From an uncultured Lachnospiraceae bacterium (lineage in GTDB: Bacteria > Bacillota > Clostridia > Lachnospirales > Lachnospiraceae), in the NCBI GenBank assembly GCA_934352055.1, contig CAKRJY010000001.1, positions 62,001 to 126,000 of the forward strand: a stretch of 64,000 nucleotides of DNA. Reading direction: 5' to 3'. Of the stretch, positions 51,768 through 61,116 are shown in pieces. The stretch's first letter is position 1, and every line of letters begins with the position of its first letter. A model generated the notes under the pieces. The model was not told the origin of the DNA, did no database searches, and was given only the letters and a program-made list of their open reading frames with translations. Both the position numbers and the translations under genes were made by a program.

Positions 51768-51914
51768 AAGGAAATGTTATTTCATCTATCTTTTCAAGTG
51801 CATGGCTTGCATCATAGAACTTATACACCGTATAATTCTCATTCGTCAGATACATCTCCAATAAATCTGCAATATCTTTATCATCATCAACCACTAATAT
51901 ATTAGCACTCATTC
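51768..51914 (-). pseudogene. Truncated VanR-like response regulator (receiver N-terminus only)
   Basis: 48 codons from an ATG with GGAT-type site 7 nt upstream and a TATAAT box in the minus-strand sequence before it (near 51953). The product begins MSANILVVDDDKDIADLLEM and goes on with YLTNENYTVYKF, the first 45 residues of a VanR-type receiver domain, then stops at TAG. The phospho-acceptor half and the DNA-binding domain are missing. It abuts the Mo/Se operon's promoter region, so the break marks a likely island border. Confidence 0.75.
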
Positions 51915-52029
51915 AAACACATCCTTTTTTTTATTATCTACCCTTTTATTATACCAGAAGAACCGCTTTTATTTCCTTGGAAATGGTTGAGAAATCATTA
52001 AGAATTTCCTAAGATGATCGGATAGAAAA

Positions 52030-52060
52030 AGACACCAACCATTCCATTTGGCCGATGTCT
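52030..52060 (-). terminator. Terminator after the 23S rRNA methyltransferase gene
   Basis: AGACACCAA (52030-52038) pairs with TTGGCCGATGTCT (52048-52060) with a small bulge; on the minus strand TTTTTC follows. Confidence 0.55.
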
Positions 52061-52075
52061 TTAACACATTCTTAT

Positions 52076-53575
52076 TTAATCATCTGAAAGCGAGTCGATT
52101 ATACCCTTGGAAAGTAAAACAACAGTTTCCACATGTGGTGTGCCGGCGAACATATCACAGCAGCAAATCCGCTTAACTTCGTAACCGCTTGCCTGCAGTA
52201 CTTCGAGGTCTCTAGCCAAGCTCGTCGGTTTGCAGGAAATATATATCATTGACTCCACGCCATAGGCAATAATCTTGCCAAGTGCCTTTGGATGAATACC
52301 ATCTCTCGGTGGATCGAGTACAATATAATCCGGTTTTTCCTCGATATCATCAATGACTTTTAATACATCACCTGCGATAAATTCACAGTTGGTCAGACCA
52401 TTTTCTGCTGCATTTTTCTTTGCAGCCTCCACAGCTTCACTAACGATTTCCACACCGATCACATGTCCTGCTACCGGCGCCAGAATCTGCGCAATCGTAC
52501 CTGTTCCGGAATATAAATCGTATACTGTCTTTCCCTCCAGAATATCTGCATCTTCTGCCGTAATAAAATCTCTTGCAGCTTCATACAGCTTCTCTGCTCC
52601 CAAAGAGTTCGTCTGGAAGAAAGAAAATGGTGTAATACGGAATCGAAGTCCCAACAATTCTTCATAGAAATAATCCTGACCATAAAGTGTTGTCGTCCCT
52701 TGATCTTCTACAACATCCGCTGTTCGATCATTTCTGGTATGTAATACACCTGTCAATTTGCCCTCAAACGCAAGGCTTTCCAAATGCTTACTCCAGCCCT
52801 GCAGCAATACCGCTTCCTTCGTACGCATATCTTCTGACATCATCGGTGCTTCCACATCATACGCTGCTGCGTCAGATTCCTTCGCCTCGCCAAGCAAAAA
52901 TCTGGCATCCGAGCTGGTTACCAAATCTACCAGAATTTCTCCTGTCTTAACTGCCTTTCGCACCAGTAAATGACGCAGATATCCCTCATGACGCATCTTA
53001 TGATAATAATCAGCGCCTGCATGCTGGAAATAAGAAAGTGTCTCCACCAAAACCTGGCGCATATCTGAATCAATAATCTGACATGCATCCACTGTCACAA
53101 TATCGTAAAAGCTTCCGCGCTTATGCATGCCTAGGGCAAGCGGGCCGTCAAAATAGGCATCTCCAAATGAAAATTCCATCTTATTACGATAAGCAAACTG
53201 ATTTGGGCTTTCGATCACACCCTCAAACAATGCATCAAAACGTTCTTCCTCCAATACCGGTGCCAAGAGACGTTTGATCTGTCTTGCCTTCAGCGCCACC
53301 TGTTCTTCATATGGCAATGTCTGATAACTGCATCCACCACATTCTCCAAAATGTTTGCAATATGGTTTTTCCACTTCAAGAGGCGATTTCTCTACGACTT
53401 CTAAAAGACGTCCCTCTGCTTTTCCTTTTCTTGTTTTCTTTATTACGCAAAGAATGCGTTGTCCCTCAAGCACATTCTTGACGGTGATAAAATCACCGTC
53501 ATCTGTCTGCACGATTCCCTTATTTGGAAAATCTACTCGAGTAACAACGCCTTCTACTTGTTGACCTTTTTTCAC
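52076..53575 (-). CDS. 23S rRNA (uracil-5-)-methyltransferase (RumA/RlmCD family)
   Basis: 499-aa SAM-dependent RNA m5U methyltransferase. Order: TRAM RNA-binding domain (1-60), 4Fe-4S cysteines in CKHFGECGGCSYQ with a further Cys upstream or after, a central insertion, SAM motif VYDLYSGTGTIAQILAP, DPPRDGIHPKAL, and the catalytic Cys in ISCKPTSLARDL. The start is GTG at 53575 with GAGGAAG overlapping the end of the gene upstream. Bacillota enzymes of this type methylate U747 and/or U1939; which one is not decided. Confidence 0.93.
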   Translation of the reverse strand: MKKGQQVEGVVTRVDFPNKGIVQTDDGDFITVKNVLEGQRILCVIKKTRKGKAEGRLLEVVEKSPLEVEKPYCKHFGECGGCSYQTLPYEEQVALKARQIKRLLAPVLEEERFDALFEGVIESPNQFAYRNKMEFSFGDAYFDGPLALGMHKRGSFYDIVTVDACQIIDSDMRQVLVETLSYFQHAGADYYHKMRHEGYLRHLLVRKAVKTGEILVDLVTSSDARFLLGEAKESDAAAYDVEAPMMSEDMRTKEAVLLQGWSKHLESLAFEGKLTGVLHTRNDRTADVVEDQGTTTLYGQDYFYEELLGLRFRITPFSFFQTNSLGAEKLYEAARDFITAEDADILEGKTVYDLYSGTGTIAQILAPVAGHVIGVEIVSEAVEAAKKNAAENGLTNCEFIAGDVLKVIDDIEEKPDYIVLDPPRDGIHPKALGKIIAYGVESMIYISCKPTSLARDLEVLQASGYEVKRICCCDMFAGTPHVETVVLLSKGIIDSLSDD

Positions 53576-53579
53576 TCTA

Positions 53580-53876
53580 TTACTCTTCCTCTAAATCATC
53601 TACATCTTTTTCGGTATCGTCTTCAAAGAAATCTTCGTCGTCATCCCAATCATCGAAATCATCCATGAATTCATCTTCATAGTCTTTCTTGAAATAACGA
53701 TAAATTGCAAATGCAACACCTGCTACTGCAGCAATCACACCTACAACACATGCAATTTTCTTCCAGTCACATGTGTGTTTTTCTTTTACTACGATTTCCT
53801 TCTCTTTCATATTGTTGAGCATATTTGTCAACTTTGTCAGGTCGATCAATTCCATTACATCTTCTTTTTTCATCAT
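53580..53876 (-). CDS. DUF4366-like single-pass membrane protein with acidic tail
   Basis: 98 aa: MMKKEDVMELIDLTKLTNML is a conserved start, then a basic stretch, one TM helix (ACVVGVIAAVAGVAFAIYRY) and a tail with about 25 Asp/Glu residues. GGAGGAG lies 7 nt before the ATG. It is 4 nt before the methyltransferase gene. Such proteins are frequent in Lachnospiraceae and have no known role. Confidence 0.8.
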   Translation of the reverse strand: MMKKEDVMELIDLTKLTNMLNNMKEKEIVVKEKHTCDWKKIACVVGVIAAVAGVAFAIYRYFKKDYEDEFMDDFDDWDDDEDFFEDDTEKDVDDLEEE

Positions 53877-53961
53877 AAGGCTTCTCCTCCTAATTATGAA
53901 TGCATGAATTTATTTATCCTTAGTATAGCATTTATTTTACCCAATTACCACCGAAAAACAC

Positions 53962-56199
53962 TTACACTTTTTGTAATTTTGCAAAGGATGCAAACATCTT
54001 TTTACGCCCTGCGCCATCAAATTCTACCGTCACTTCAAAGTCCCGACCACCATCGTTGATTTGTACAACAGTGCCTTCACCAAACTTGATATGTTTCACA
54101 CGGTCACCTTCGCCATAATCCAATGAATTCTTTTGGATTTTTGTGCCAAAATCTTTTGCAGCCTGGTAGGTCTGTGCCGCGAGTGGTGTTTTTTTCATTT
54201 TTTGCATCTTTTGACGATTGCTGATTGGTCGCTCCCCAAGAAATTCATCCCTTGGCTTCGGTTCCCATGTATTTCCCTGAATTAATTCCTGCGGAATCTC
54301 CTTTACAAAACGTGAAATGCCATGGAACTGTGTCTCGCCACGCATCATACGCATACGTGCGCCCGTAATTGACAAATGCTGCTTTGCTCTCGTAATTCCC
54401 ACATAGCAAAGACGTCTTTCTTCCTCGATTTCCTCTTCGCTATTATCCGCTGTAATACTCATATAGCTTGGGAATAAACCGTCCTCCATACCTGACAGAT
54501 ACACATTTGGAAATTCCAGTCCTTTTGCACTATGCAAAGTCATAAGAACTACATATGACCCATCATCTGCCAGAGAGTCAATATCTGCCACCAATGCAAC
54601 CTCTTCCAAAAATCCGCTTAATGACGGTTCCTCCGCTTCCTGCTCATAGGAAACAACCTTTGTAATTAATTCATCAATATTTTCAATACGTGCTTTTGCT
54701 TCATCCGTACCTTCTAACTGAAGCTCTTCCACATAACCGGTCTCATCGATGATTTCCTGTAAAAGAGCAGATACACCCTGATTCGCACAGACACTGCGGA
54801 AACGGTGAATCAGTGCAACAAATGGTGCTATCTTTCCTGCTGCTCTTCCAAGTGTTGGTATCTCATCTGCTTTCTCTAATGCCTCAAACAGATTCCATCC
54901 CATGTGATATGCATAGTCGCTCGCCTTGCCAATACTCGTTGCACCAATGCCTCTCTTTGGAACATTGATGATACGCTGTACTGCCAGATCATCCTGTGCA
55001 TTGTCTACGACCTTCATGTAGCTAAGCAGATCTTTCACTTCACGTCTGGCATAGAAATTAACGCCACCAACAATCTTATACGGAATACCTGACATAATCA
55101 GTTTTTCCTCTAACATACGGGACTGTCCATTCGTTCGATACAAAATAGCACAATCTCCATATTGATATTCGCCTCTGCGTACACGTGCTGCAATATCTCT
55201 TGCAATAAAATCTGCTTCTTCATAAGCACTTTCAAACTGCTGGAAATATATTTTTTCTCCATCTCCTGCTTCTGTCCACAAGCGTTTTTCTTTACGCCCC
55301 TGATTGTTTGCAATGACACCATTGGCAGCATTTAAGATATTTGCAGTAGATCTATAATTTTGCTCTAATTTGATCACCGTCGCATTTGGATAGTGTTTCT
55401 CAAAATTTAAAATATTATAAATATTTGCCCCGCGGAACTTATAAATCGACTGGTCATCATCACCCACCACACACAGATTCTCTCTGCCCGATGCCAACAA
55501 ACGCACCAGTTCAAATTGTGCTGTATTCGTATCCTGATACTCGTCTACCATAATATAATGGAATTTTTCCTGATAAAAACTGCGTACCTCTGTGTCAAAT
55601 TTTAAAAGCTCGACCGTTTTCATAATCAGATCGTCAAAATCCATCGCATTGTTTGCCTTGAGTCTTGCCTGATACTCGCGGTAAACCTGTGCCTGTCTTG
55701 TTTTGTTAAAATCACCGACCGCATTCTGTGCAAATTCTTCCGGCGAGATCAATTCATTTTTGGCAGAAGAGATCACATTTAAGAATGTCTTTTCTTTATA
55801 AATTTTTGTATCGATTTCCAGACGTTTACAAATATCTTTCATAAGTGTCTTGGAATCATCCGTATCATAAATGGTAAAACTGTTTGCATATCCCAATCGG
55901 TCTGCAAAACGGCGTAAAATACGAACGCAGCTGGAGTGAAACGTAGACACCCAGATACTCTCTGAACCCATACCAATCATGGAATCGATTCGTTCACGCA
56001 TCTCGCCTGCAGCCTTGTTTGTAAATGTAATCGCCATAATGTGATATGGAGCAACGCCTTTTTCTTCTATCAAATATGCCACGCGGTGCGTCAAAACTCG
56101 CGTCTTACCGGAACCAGCACCGGCTAAAATCAATACCGGACCTTCGGTCGTGAAAACGCCCAGTTTCTGCTGTTCATTTAATGAATCGTATGTATTCAT
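53962..56199 (-). CDS. pcrA: ATP-dependent DNA helicase PcrA (UvrD/Rep family)
   Basis: 745-aa SF1A helicase for repair and removal of recombinase or stalled complexes. Motif I LAGAGSGKTRVLTHR, motif II VDEYQDTN, QxxR motif LEQNYRSTANIL, motif V VVLMTLHSAKGLEFPNVY and VI CYVGITRAKQHL are complete, and the C-terminal Tudor-like domain (GDRVKHIKFGEGTVVQI) for RNA polymerase contact is present. An ATG at 56205 is 1 nt from GGAGA and too close; 56199 has 7 nt. Confidence 0.97.
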   Translation of the reverse strand: MNTYDSLNEQQKLGVFTTEGPVLILAGAGSGKTRVLTHRVAYLIEEKGVAPYHIMAITFTNKAAGEMRERIDSMIGMGSESIWVSTFHSSCVRILRRFADRLGYANSFTIYDTDDSKTLMKDICKRLEIDTKIYKEKTFLNVISSAKNELISPEEFAQNAVGDFNKTRQAQVYREYQARLKANNAMDFDDLIMKTVELLKFDTEVRSFYQEKFHYIMVDEYQDTNTAQFELVRLLASGRENLCVVGDDDQSIYKFRGANIYNILNFEKHYPNATVIKLEQNYRSTANILNAANGVIANNQGRKEKRLWTEAGDGEKIYFQQFESAYEEADFIARDIAARVRRGEYQYGDCAILYRTNGQSRMLEEKLIMSGIPYKIVGGVNFYARREVKDLLSYMKVVDNAQDDLAVQRIINVPKRGIGATSIGKASDYAYHMGWNLFEALEKADEIPTLGRAAGKIAPFVALIHRFRSVCANQGVSALLQEIIDETGYVEELQLEGTDEAKARIENIDELITKVVSYEQEAEEPSLSGFLEEVALVADIDSLADDGSYVVLMTLHSAKGLEFPNVYLSGMEDGLFPSYMSITADNSEEEIEEERRLCYVGITRAKQHLSITGARMRMMRGETQFHGISRFVKEIPQELIQGNTWEPKPRDEFLGERPISNRQKMQKMKKTPLAAQTYQAAKDFGTKIQKNSLDYGEGDRVKHIKFGEGTVVQINDGGRDFEVTVEFDGAGRKKMFASFAKLQKV

Positions 56200-56379
56200 G
56201 TCCATTCTCCTGTATTCTAATTTGCAACACTTGTTGCAAAATCTCTATTTTCCCTTGATTTTCCGTTATTCTTTGCCATTATATCACAAGTTAACCCTAT
56301 ATTCACTCCCCACTTTTTTACCATCAATTCTTATAAATTGGCATTTTCATTTTTGGTAATTTTTTTGTCAATAAACTTG

Positions 56380-56408
56380 TTGTTGCAAAAGAGTTTCCAT
56401 TCTAAAAT
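56380..56408 (+). promoter_or_regulatory. Lipase promoter
   Basis: TTGTTG (56380-56385), 17-nt spacer, TAAAAT (56403-56408), about 80 bp before the lipase start; the -35 is weak. Confidence 0.45.
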
Positions 56409-56487
56409 ATAGGCATAGGGTTTTATTCAACGCATGATCACAGCCACAACGGTTTTGATCATCACAATTCATGTTAAGGGGGTTATC

Positions 56488-57330
56488 ATGAAAAAAATTA
56501 CAAAAACCAGACGTATTCTGGCACTCTCACTTATTCTTGCCATGGCATTCGGCGGCACGGTATTCGCTTCCGATTCCAACACAGCACTCGTCAATGCCAC
56601 TTACCAGCAGTTGGCATCACGCAGCACTTACACCTATACCAACGTGTCCGAGCTTTCCCGTTTCGTGCAGTTGGGTTACGCATGTAACCAGCCACAGCAT
56701 CAGGGTCCTTTTTCCATCACGCAAGGCTCTCTGACCACAAAGAACTGGTTTGGCAAAACATCATCCAAGGCGGTCTATATCATTGCCTTATCCGGCACCG
56801 ATACGGATGTCAAAAACCAGTCCACCGGTTATTGGACAGACCTTCTGGTCGGTTTTGAGCAGGATAACAAGTACATCCAGAATGTCAGAAACGCTATTGT
56901 TTCCAATGTTCCTAAGGGTTCTAATCTTATCGTTACAGGGCACAGTTTAGGCGGCATGGTCGCACAGCAGGTTGCTTCAGACAGCACCATAAAAAAGAAC
57001 TACAACGTCTTAAACACCGTGACCTTTGGTTCTCCTTTGATCAACGGCTTTCAGAGAGAAGGTACCGTAAAACGTCTTGGTGACACATCTGATCCGGTAC
57101 CATATCTCAGTTTGACAAGCTTTACCAACATCATCTGGCAATCTGCCGGGCTCAACAAGGAAAGTGGAAACTATGGCAGCAACCTGCTAGGTGCACATTG
57201 TGAAAGTTACAATCGCGCCGATGTCTGGGGTGCCTACGACGTGACAGGCACCAAGAACGGCGGGGCTACGCTGACACTGAATATGGCAACGACCCGTTTC
57301 TATTATTCACCGGTTACTGTCAATGAGTAG
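56488..57330 (+). CDS. Secreted class 3-type lipase/esterase
   Basis: 280 aa from the ATG at 56488 (AAGGGGG 5 nt upstream). A signal peptide of about 27 residues (ILALSLILAMAFGGTVFA) directs export; no wall anchor is present. The alpha/beta-hydrolase core has nucleophile S153 in VTGHSLGGMVAQQ, likely acid D202 (DTSDPVPY) and H237 (LGAHCESY). The layout fits fungal-type class 3 lipases. It is the only plus-strand gene between 30 and 60 kb except the abi gene and stands alone. Substrate (triacylglycerol, phospholipid or ester) is not determined. Confidence 0.88.
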   Translation: MKKITKTRRILALSLILAMAFGGTVFASDSNTALVNATYQQLASRSTYTYTNVSELSRFVQLGYACNQPQHQGPFSITQGSLTTKNWFGKTSSKAVYIIALSGTDTDVKNQSTGYWTDLLVGFEQDNKYIQNVRNAIVSNVPKGSNLIVTGHSLGGMVAQQVASDSTIKKNYNVLNTVTFGSPLINGFQREGTVKRLGDTSDPVPYLSLTSFTNIIWQSAGLNKESGNYGSNLLGAHCESYNRADVWGAYDVTGTKNGGATLTLNMATTRFYYSPVTVNE

Positions 57331-57365
57331 TTACTGTTTTTGACCTAAGATATATATGATAAAAA

Positions 57366-57397
57366 TAAGCCCGGAAGTCATGCGATCTCCGGGCTTA
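57366..57397. terminator. Bidirectional terminator between lipase and DUF1836 genes
   Basis: Perfect 10-bp stem TAAGCCCGGA (57366-57375) / TCCGGGCTTA (57388-57397) with a 12-nt loop, A-rich before and T-rich after, between two convergent genes. Confidence 0.85.
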
Positions 57398-57413
57398 TGC
57401 TTTGTCTGATTTA

Positions 57414-58061
57414 TTATTTATCTTTTTTCTCTTTTACCTGATCGGCTGCCTCTTTCTTGGCTTCCTCAGCACGTTTTTCACTGTTAAGATCAATCAGTGA
57501 TTCTATCATCATTTTCTTGATATATACATCAAATCCCAGCATACAGATAAAGCCAAAGTTACGCAGGAATTCCTGATCTTCCTCCGGTGCATCTGCAAAG
57601 GACTTTTGTGTTGCATTATACTTTGAAACTACATCCTTAATCAGTGCTTTCGCCTGTCCGTTGCCAAGTGCTACCAATTCCTCATACAACTCATAAAACG
57701 AAAGATCCGATTCCGTACCGAAATATTTTTCTGTCACAGGTTCTAACAATGCCTGAATGTCTTTGATGGATAAAAAGCTTTTCAGATAATAGATCAAAAT
57801 CAGCATCAGCACATGGTCTCTGGAGTATTTCTTCTTATCCGGCGACGGCAACACATGATTTTTGGTATAGTTGTTAATCATCGTTTTCGTCAGAATTTTT
57901 TCATCCTCATTGCGCTTCATGGATGATAATTGTGATTCAATAAATGTTGTCACCTGATCCACATATAAATCAATATTTGGAATATCTTGCGGATGGACAT
58001 AATCCAACTCCGCAAATTCTTTTAATATCAAATTGAGAGCTGCACGCATATCTGACTGCAT
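57414..58061 (-). CDS. DUF1836 protein (MerR-like HTH fold)
   Basis: 215 aa from the ATG at 58061 (AGGAGG 6 nt upstream). It contains the DUF1836 core: MINNYTKNHVLPSPDKKKYS, HVLMLILIYYLKSFLSIKDI and QALLEPVTEKYF, which resembles a winged-helix MerR-type module followed by helices. The tail is rich in Lys/Glu. Function unknown in the family, possibly DNA binding. It is 25-30 kb from any related gene and is a common clostridial single gene. Confidence 0.85.
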   Translation of the reverse strand: MQSDMRAALNLILKEFAELDYVHPQDIPNIDLYVDQVTTFIESQLSSMKRNEDEKILTKTMINNYTKNHVLPSPDKKKYSRDHVLMLILIYYLKSFLSIKDIQALLEPVTEKYFGTESDLSFYELYEELVALGNGQAKALIKDVVSKYNATQKSFADAPEEDQEFLRNFGFICMLGFDVYIKKMMIESLIDLNSEKRAEEAKKEAADQVKEKKDK

Positions 58062-58181
58062 CTTTATCCTCCTGACACATACCATGTGATAATACAATAC
58101 ATTATATAGTTATTAAAACCACATGACAAGTCCCAAGAATTATTTTATTCACTCTCGCTCTTCTTTGCTTCGTTTTGCAAA

Positions 58182-58484
58182 CTACTTTTCTTCCTTTGCC
58201 TCTTCCAAACGGCGTAATATCATGTCATATCCGTCATTGCCATAATTCAATGCCCGGTTCACGCGACTGATTGTCGCTGTAGAAGCGCCCGTCTGCTCCG
58301 CTATATCCAGATACGTCTTTTCCTCTCGCAGCATTGCTGCAACCGCAAAACGCTGGCATAAAGATACTAGTTCATTTACGGTACACAAATCTTCGAAAAA
58401 CTGATAGGCTTCCTCCTTATCTTTGAGAAGAAGAATTCCTTCCAACAAACGATCCATCTCTTCATTCCGAATTTGTTTGCTCAT
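58182..58484 (-). CDS. TrpR-like YerC/YecD family protein
   Basis: 100-aa helical DNA-binding protein of the TrpR superfamily. ELVSLCQRFAVAAMLREEKTY and DIAEQTGASTATISRVNRAL (the HTH) define the YerC/YecD group. The ribosome binding site lies in the stop region of the asparagine synthetase gene 18 bp upstream. Its role is uncertain; it often neighbours pcrA in Firmicutes, as here within about 2 kb. Confidence 0.9.
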   Translation of the reverse strand: MSKQIRNEEMDRLLEGILLLKDKEEAYQFFEDLCTVNELVSLCQRFAVAAMLREEKTYLDIAEQTGASTATISRVNRALNYGNDGYDMILRRLEEAKEEK

Positions 58485-58502
58485 ATTTTTTCCCCATGCT
58501 TT

Positions 58503-59513
58503 CTATAAAATAATGACGCCTCTGCTCTTAGCATAATCAATATCTTCCTGTGGCCATACAGACACCTGCACTTCTCCAATATGTGCCTTGCGCAAGAAGA
58601 ACATACAGATACGGGACTGTCCAATGCCTCCGCCAATGGTATATGGCAATTTTTTCTCATATACTGCTTTCTGGAATGGCAGACGCAGCCGTTCTTCACA
58701 GCCTGCCAAAATCAGCTGTCGCTGCAACGCATCTTCATCCACGCGAATACCCATAGATGATAATTCAAGTGCAATATCCGTCACTGGATAATATACAAGA
58801 ATATCACCATTGAGTGACCAATCGTCATAATCCGGTGCACGTCCATCGTGTCTTTCACCAGATGCTAATTTATCACCAATCTGAGAAATAAAGACCGCAC
58901 CGTGTAATTTACAAATCTTATATTCTCTTTCCTTTGGTGTATCATTTGGATACATATCTTCCAATTCCTGCGATGTGATGAAAAAGATCTGTTCCGGCAA
59001 AATACATTCTATGTAATTGTATTTGTTTGCCATGTATTTTTCCGTTACACGAAGCGCATCATAAACAGATTTCACCGCATTTTGCAATTCTTCTACCGTT
59101 CTCTGCTCCTTTGTGATGATTTTTTCCCAATCCCACTGATCCACATAAATCGAATGGATATTATCGGTATCTTCATCACGACGAATCGCATTCATATCCG
59201 TATACAAACCTTCCCCAACAGAAAAACCATAGCGGCCAAGTGCCATTCTTTTCCATTTTGCCAAAGAATGTACCACCTCAACCTGACGGTCATCCTGCTC
59301 TTTAATGCCAAAAGTTACCGGTCTTTCCACGCCGTTTAAATTATCGTTCAATCCAGATTCCGGTGTAACAAAGATTGGTGCAGACACACGATGCAGATTC
59401 AATTCAGCTGTAATCTGTCTCTGAAAGAAATCTTTCACCTCTTTGATTGCAATCTGTGTCTCCTTTAAATTCAGAGCTGGAGCATAATCCTCTGGAATAT
59501 ACATTTTGCTCAT
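58503..59513 (-). CDS. asnA: Aspartate-ammonia ligase (asparagine synthetase A)
   Basis: 336 aa; makes asparagine from aspartate, ammonia and ATP. The start at 59513 has AAGGAA 5 nt upstream. Class II tRNA-synthetase-like fold: VSAPIFVTPESGLNDNLNG, KWKRMALGRYGF, YVDQWDWEK and TIGGGIGQSRICMFFL with the motif 3 Arg. Full length. It is next to asnS (82 bp), a natural asparagine pair. Confidence 0.96.
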   Translation of the reverse strand: MSKMYIPEDYAPALNLKETQIAIKEVKDFFQRQITAELNLHRVSAPIFVTPESGLNDNLNGVERPVTFGIKEQDDRQVEVVHSLAKWKRMALGRYGFSVGEGLYTDMNAIRRDEDTDNIHSIYVDQWDWEKIITKEQRTVEELQNAVKSVYDALRVTEKYMANKYNYIECILPEQIFFITSQELEDMYPNDTPKEREYKICKLHGAVFISQIGDKLASGERHDGRAPDYDDWSLNGDILVYYPVTDIALELSSMGIRVDEDALQRQLILAGCEERLRLPFQKAVYEKKLPYTIGGGIGQSRICMFFLRKAHIGEVQVSVWPQEDIDYAKSRGVIIL

Positions 59514-59594
59514 TTTTGTTCCTTCCCTCCCATAAAAATTCCTAAAAGTCAAACTGTGCACACGCATTTCGCATATGCACAGTCATGGTACAAA

Positions 59595-60977
59595 TTACAA
59601 ATCGCAGTTTCCTACGGTTCTTGGGAATGGAATCACGTCACGGATGTTGCCCATTCCTGTCAAATACATAACACATCTTTCAAAACCAAGTCCAAATCCT
59701 GCATGACGTGCAGAACCATACTTACGAAGATCCAGATAGAATTCGTAATCTTCTTCATTCAGACCACACTCGATCATACGATTGCGAAGAATCTCATAGT
59801 CATCTTCTCTCTGGCTTCCACCGATGATTTCACCAATACCCGGAACCAGGCAGTCCATAGCTGCAACGGTCTTACCATCTTCATTAAGCTTCATGTAGAA
59901 TGCCTTAATCTCCTTTGGATAGTCGGTTACGAATACCGGGCGCTTAAAGATTTTTTCTGTCAAATAGCGCTCATGCTCTGTCTGTAAATCGCAGCCCCAA
60001 TATACCTTATAATCAAATTCATCGTTGTGCTTTTCCAATTCTGCAATCGCATCTGTATACGTGATACATCCAAAATCGGAATTTACCACATGCTCTAAAC
60101 GCTCAATCAGACCTTTATCTACAAACTGATTGAAAAATGCCATTTCTTCCGGTGCATTCTCAAGCACATATGAAATCACATATTTTAACATACTCTCTGC
60201 AAGCATCATGTTATCTGTCAAATCTGCAAATGCAATCTCCGGCTCAATCATCCAGAATTCTGCTGCATGACGTGTCGTATTGGAATTCTCAGCTCTAAAA
60301 GTAGGTCCAAATGTGTAAATGTTCTTAAATGCCATCGCGTAAGTCTCGCCATTGAGCTGACCACTTACCGTAAGGTTGGTAGGTTTTCCAAAGAAATCCT
60401 GTGAAAAATCAACTGCACCATCTTTTTTCGGCACATCGTTTAAATCCATTGTCGTTACCTGGAACATCTCTCCGGCACCTTCACAGTCACTACCGGTGAT
60501 GAGCGGTGTATGCACATACACAAAGTCTCTCTCCTGGAAAAACTTATGAATCGCATATGCAGTCAACGAACGCACACGAAATACTGCCTGGAACGTATTG
60601 GTTCTAGGACGCAAATGACTGATGGTTCTCAAATATTCAAAAGAGTGACGCTTTTTCTGTAAAGGATAATCCGGTGTAGACTCACCTTCAATAACAACTT
60701 CCTGTGCGTGAATCTCAAACGGCTGCTTCATCTCTGGTGTCACTTTTACCTCACCGGTAACAATCACAGCTGCACCTACATTTAATTTGCAAATTGTCTC
60801 AAAGTTATCTAATTTATCTGCGTAAACCACCTGAACCGGTTCAAAAAAGGTACCATCATTTACAACCATGAATCCAAATGTCTTTGAATCGCGAATGCTT
60901 CGCACCCAGCCTCCTATGGTTACAACTTTGCCATCATAATCTTTGTAGTTATGATGTAACTCCCTAATGTTAATCAT
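59595..60977 (-). CDS. asnS: Asparaginyl-tRNA synthetase
   Basis: 460-aa class IIb enzyme. N-terminal OB-fold for the anticodon (VTIGGWVRSIRDSKTFGFM), motif 2 TFRAENSNTTRHAAEFWMIE and motif 3 HAGFGLGFERCVMYL are complete. GGAGG lies 9 nt before the start. The presence of AsnRS with AsnA indicates direct charging of tRNA-Asn. No T-box leader was recognised in the 139-bp region upstream, which also holds the DUF4317 promoter. Confidence 0.97.
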   Translation of the reverse strand: MINIRELHHNYKDYDGKVVTIGGWVRSIRDSKTFGFMVVNDGTFFEPVQVVYADKLDNFETICKLNVGAAVIVTGEVKVTPEMKQPFEIHAQEVVIEGESTPDYPLQKKRHSFEYLRTISHLRPRTNTFQAVFRVRSLTAYAIHKFFQERDFVYVHTPLITGSDCEGAGEMFQVTTMDLNDVPKKDGAVDFSQDFFGKPTNLTVSGQLNGETYAMAFKNIYTFGPTFRAENSNTTRHAAEFWMIEPEIAFADLTDNMMLAESMLKYVISYVLENAPEEMAFFNQFVDKGLIERLEHVVNSDFGCITYTDAIAELEKHNDEFDYKVYWGCDLQTEHERYLTEKIFKRPVFVTDYPKEIKAFYMKLNEDGKTVAAMDCLVPGIGEIIGGSQREDDYEILRNRMIECGLNEEDYEFYLDLRKYGSARHAGFGLGFERCVMYLTGMGNIRDVIPFPRTVGNCDL

Positions 60978-61052
60978 TTCTTAATTCCTCCAAAAATATA
61001 TCGTACAAAACTATTCCCTATTTTACCTCACTAAAGTGTGAAAATCAAGGTG

Positions 61053-61080
61053 TTGCACGACTTCTTTTTTTCGATATAAT
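61053..61080 (+). promoter_or_regulatory. DUF4317 gene promoter
   Basis: TTGCAC (61053-61058), 16-nt spacer, consensus TATAAT (61075-61080), 36 bp before the ATG. Confidence 0.6.
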
Positions 61081-61116
61081 AAGAAGTGCTCACATTACAC
61101 GGAAAGGATTTGTATT

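Noticed and set aside
60978..61116. T-box leader before asnS
   Set aside because: The region is short, carries the divergent DUF4317 promoter and shows no T-box sequence or antiterminator.
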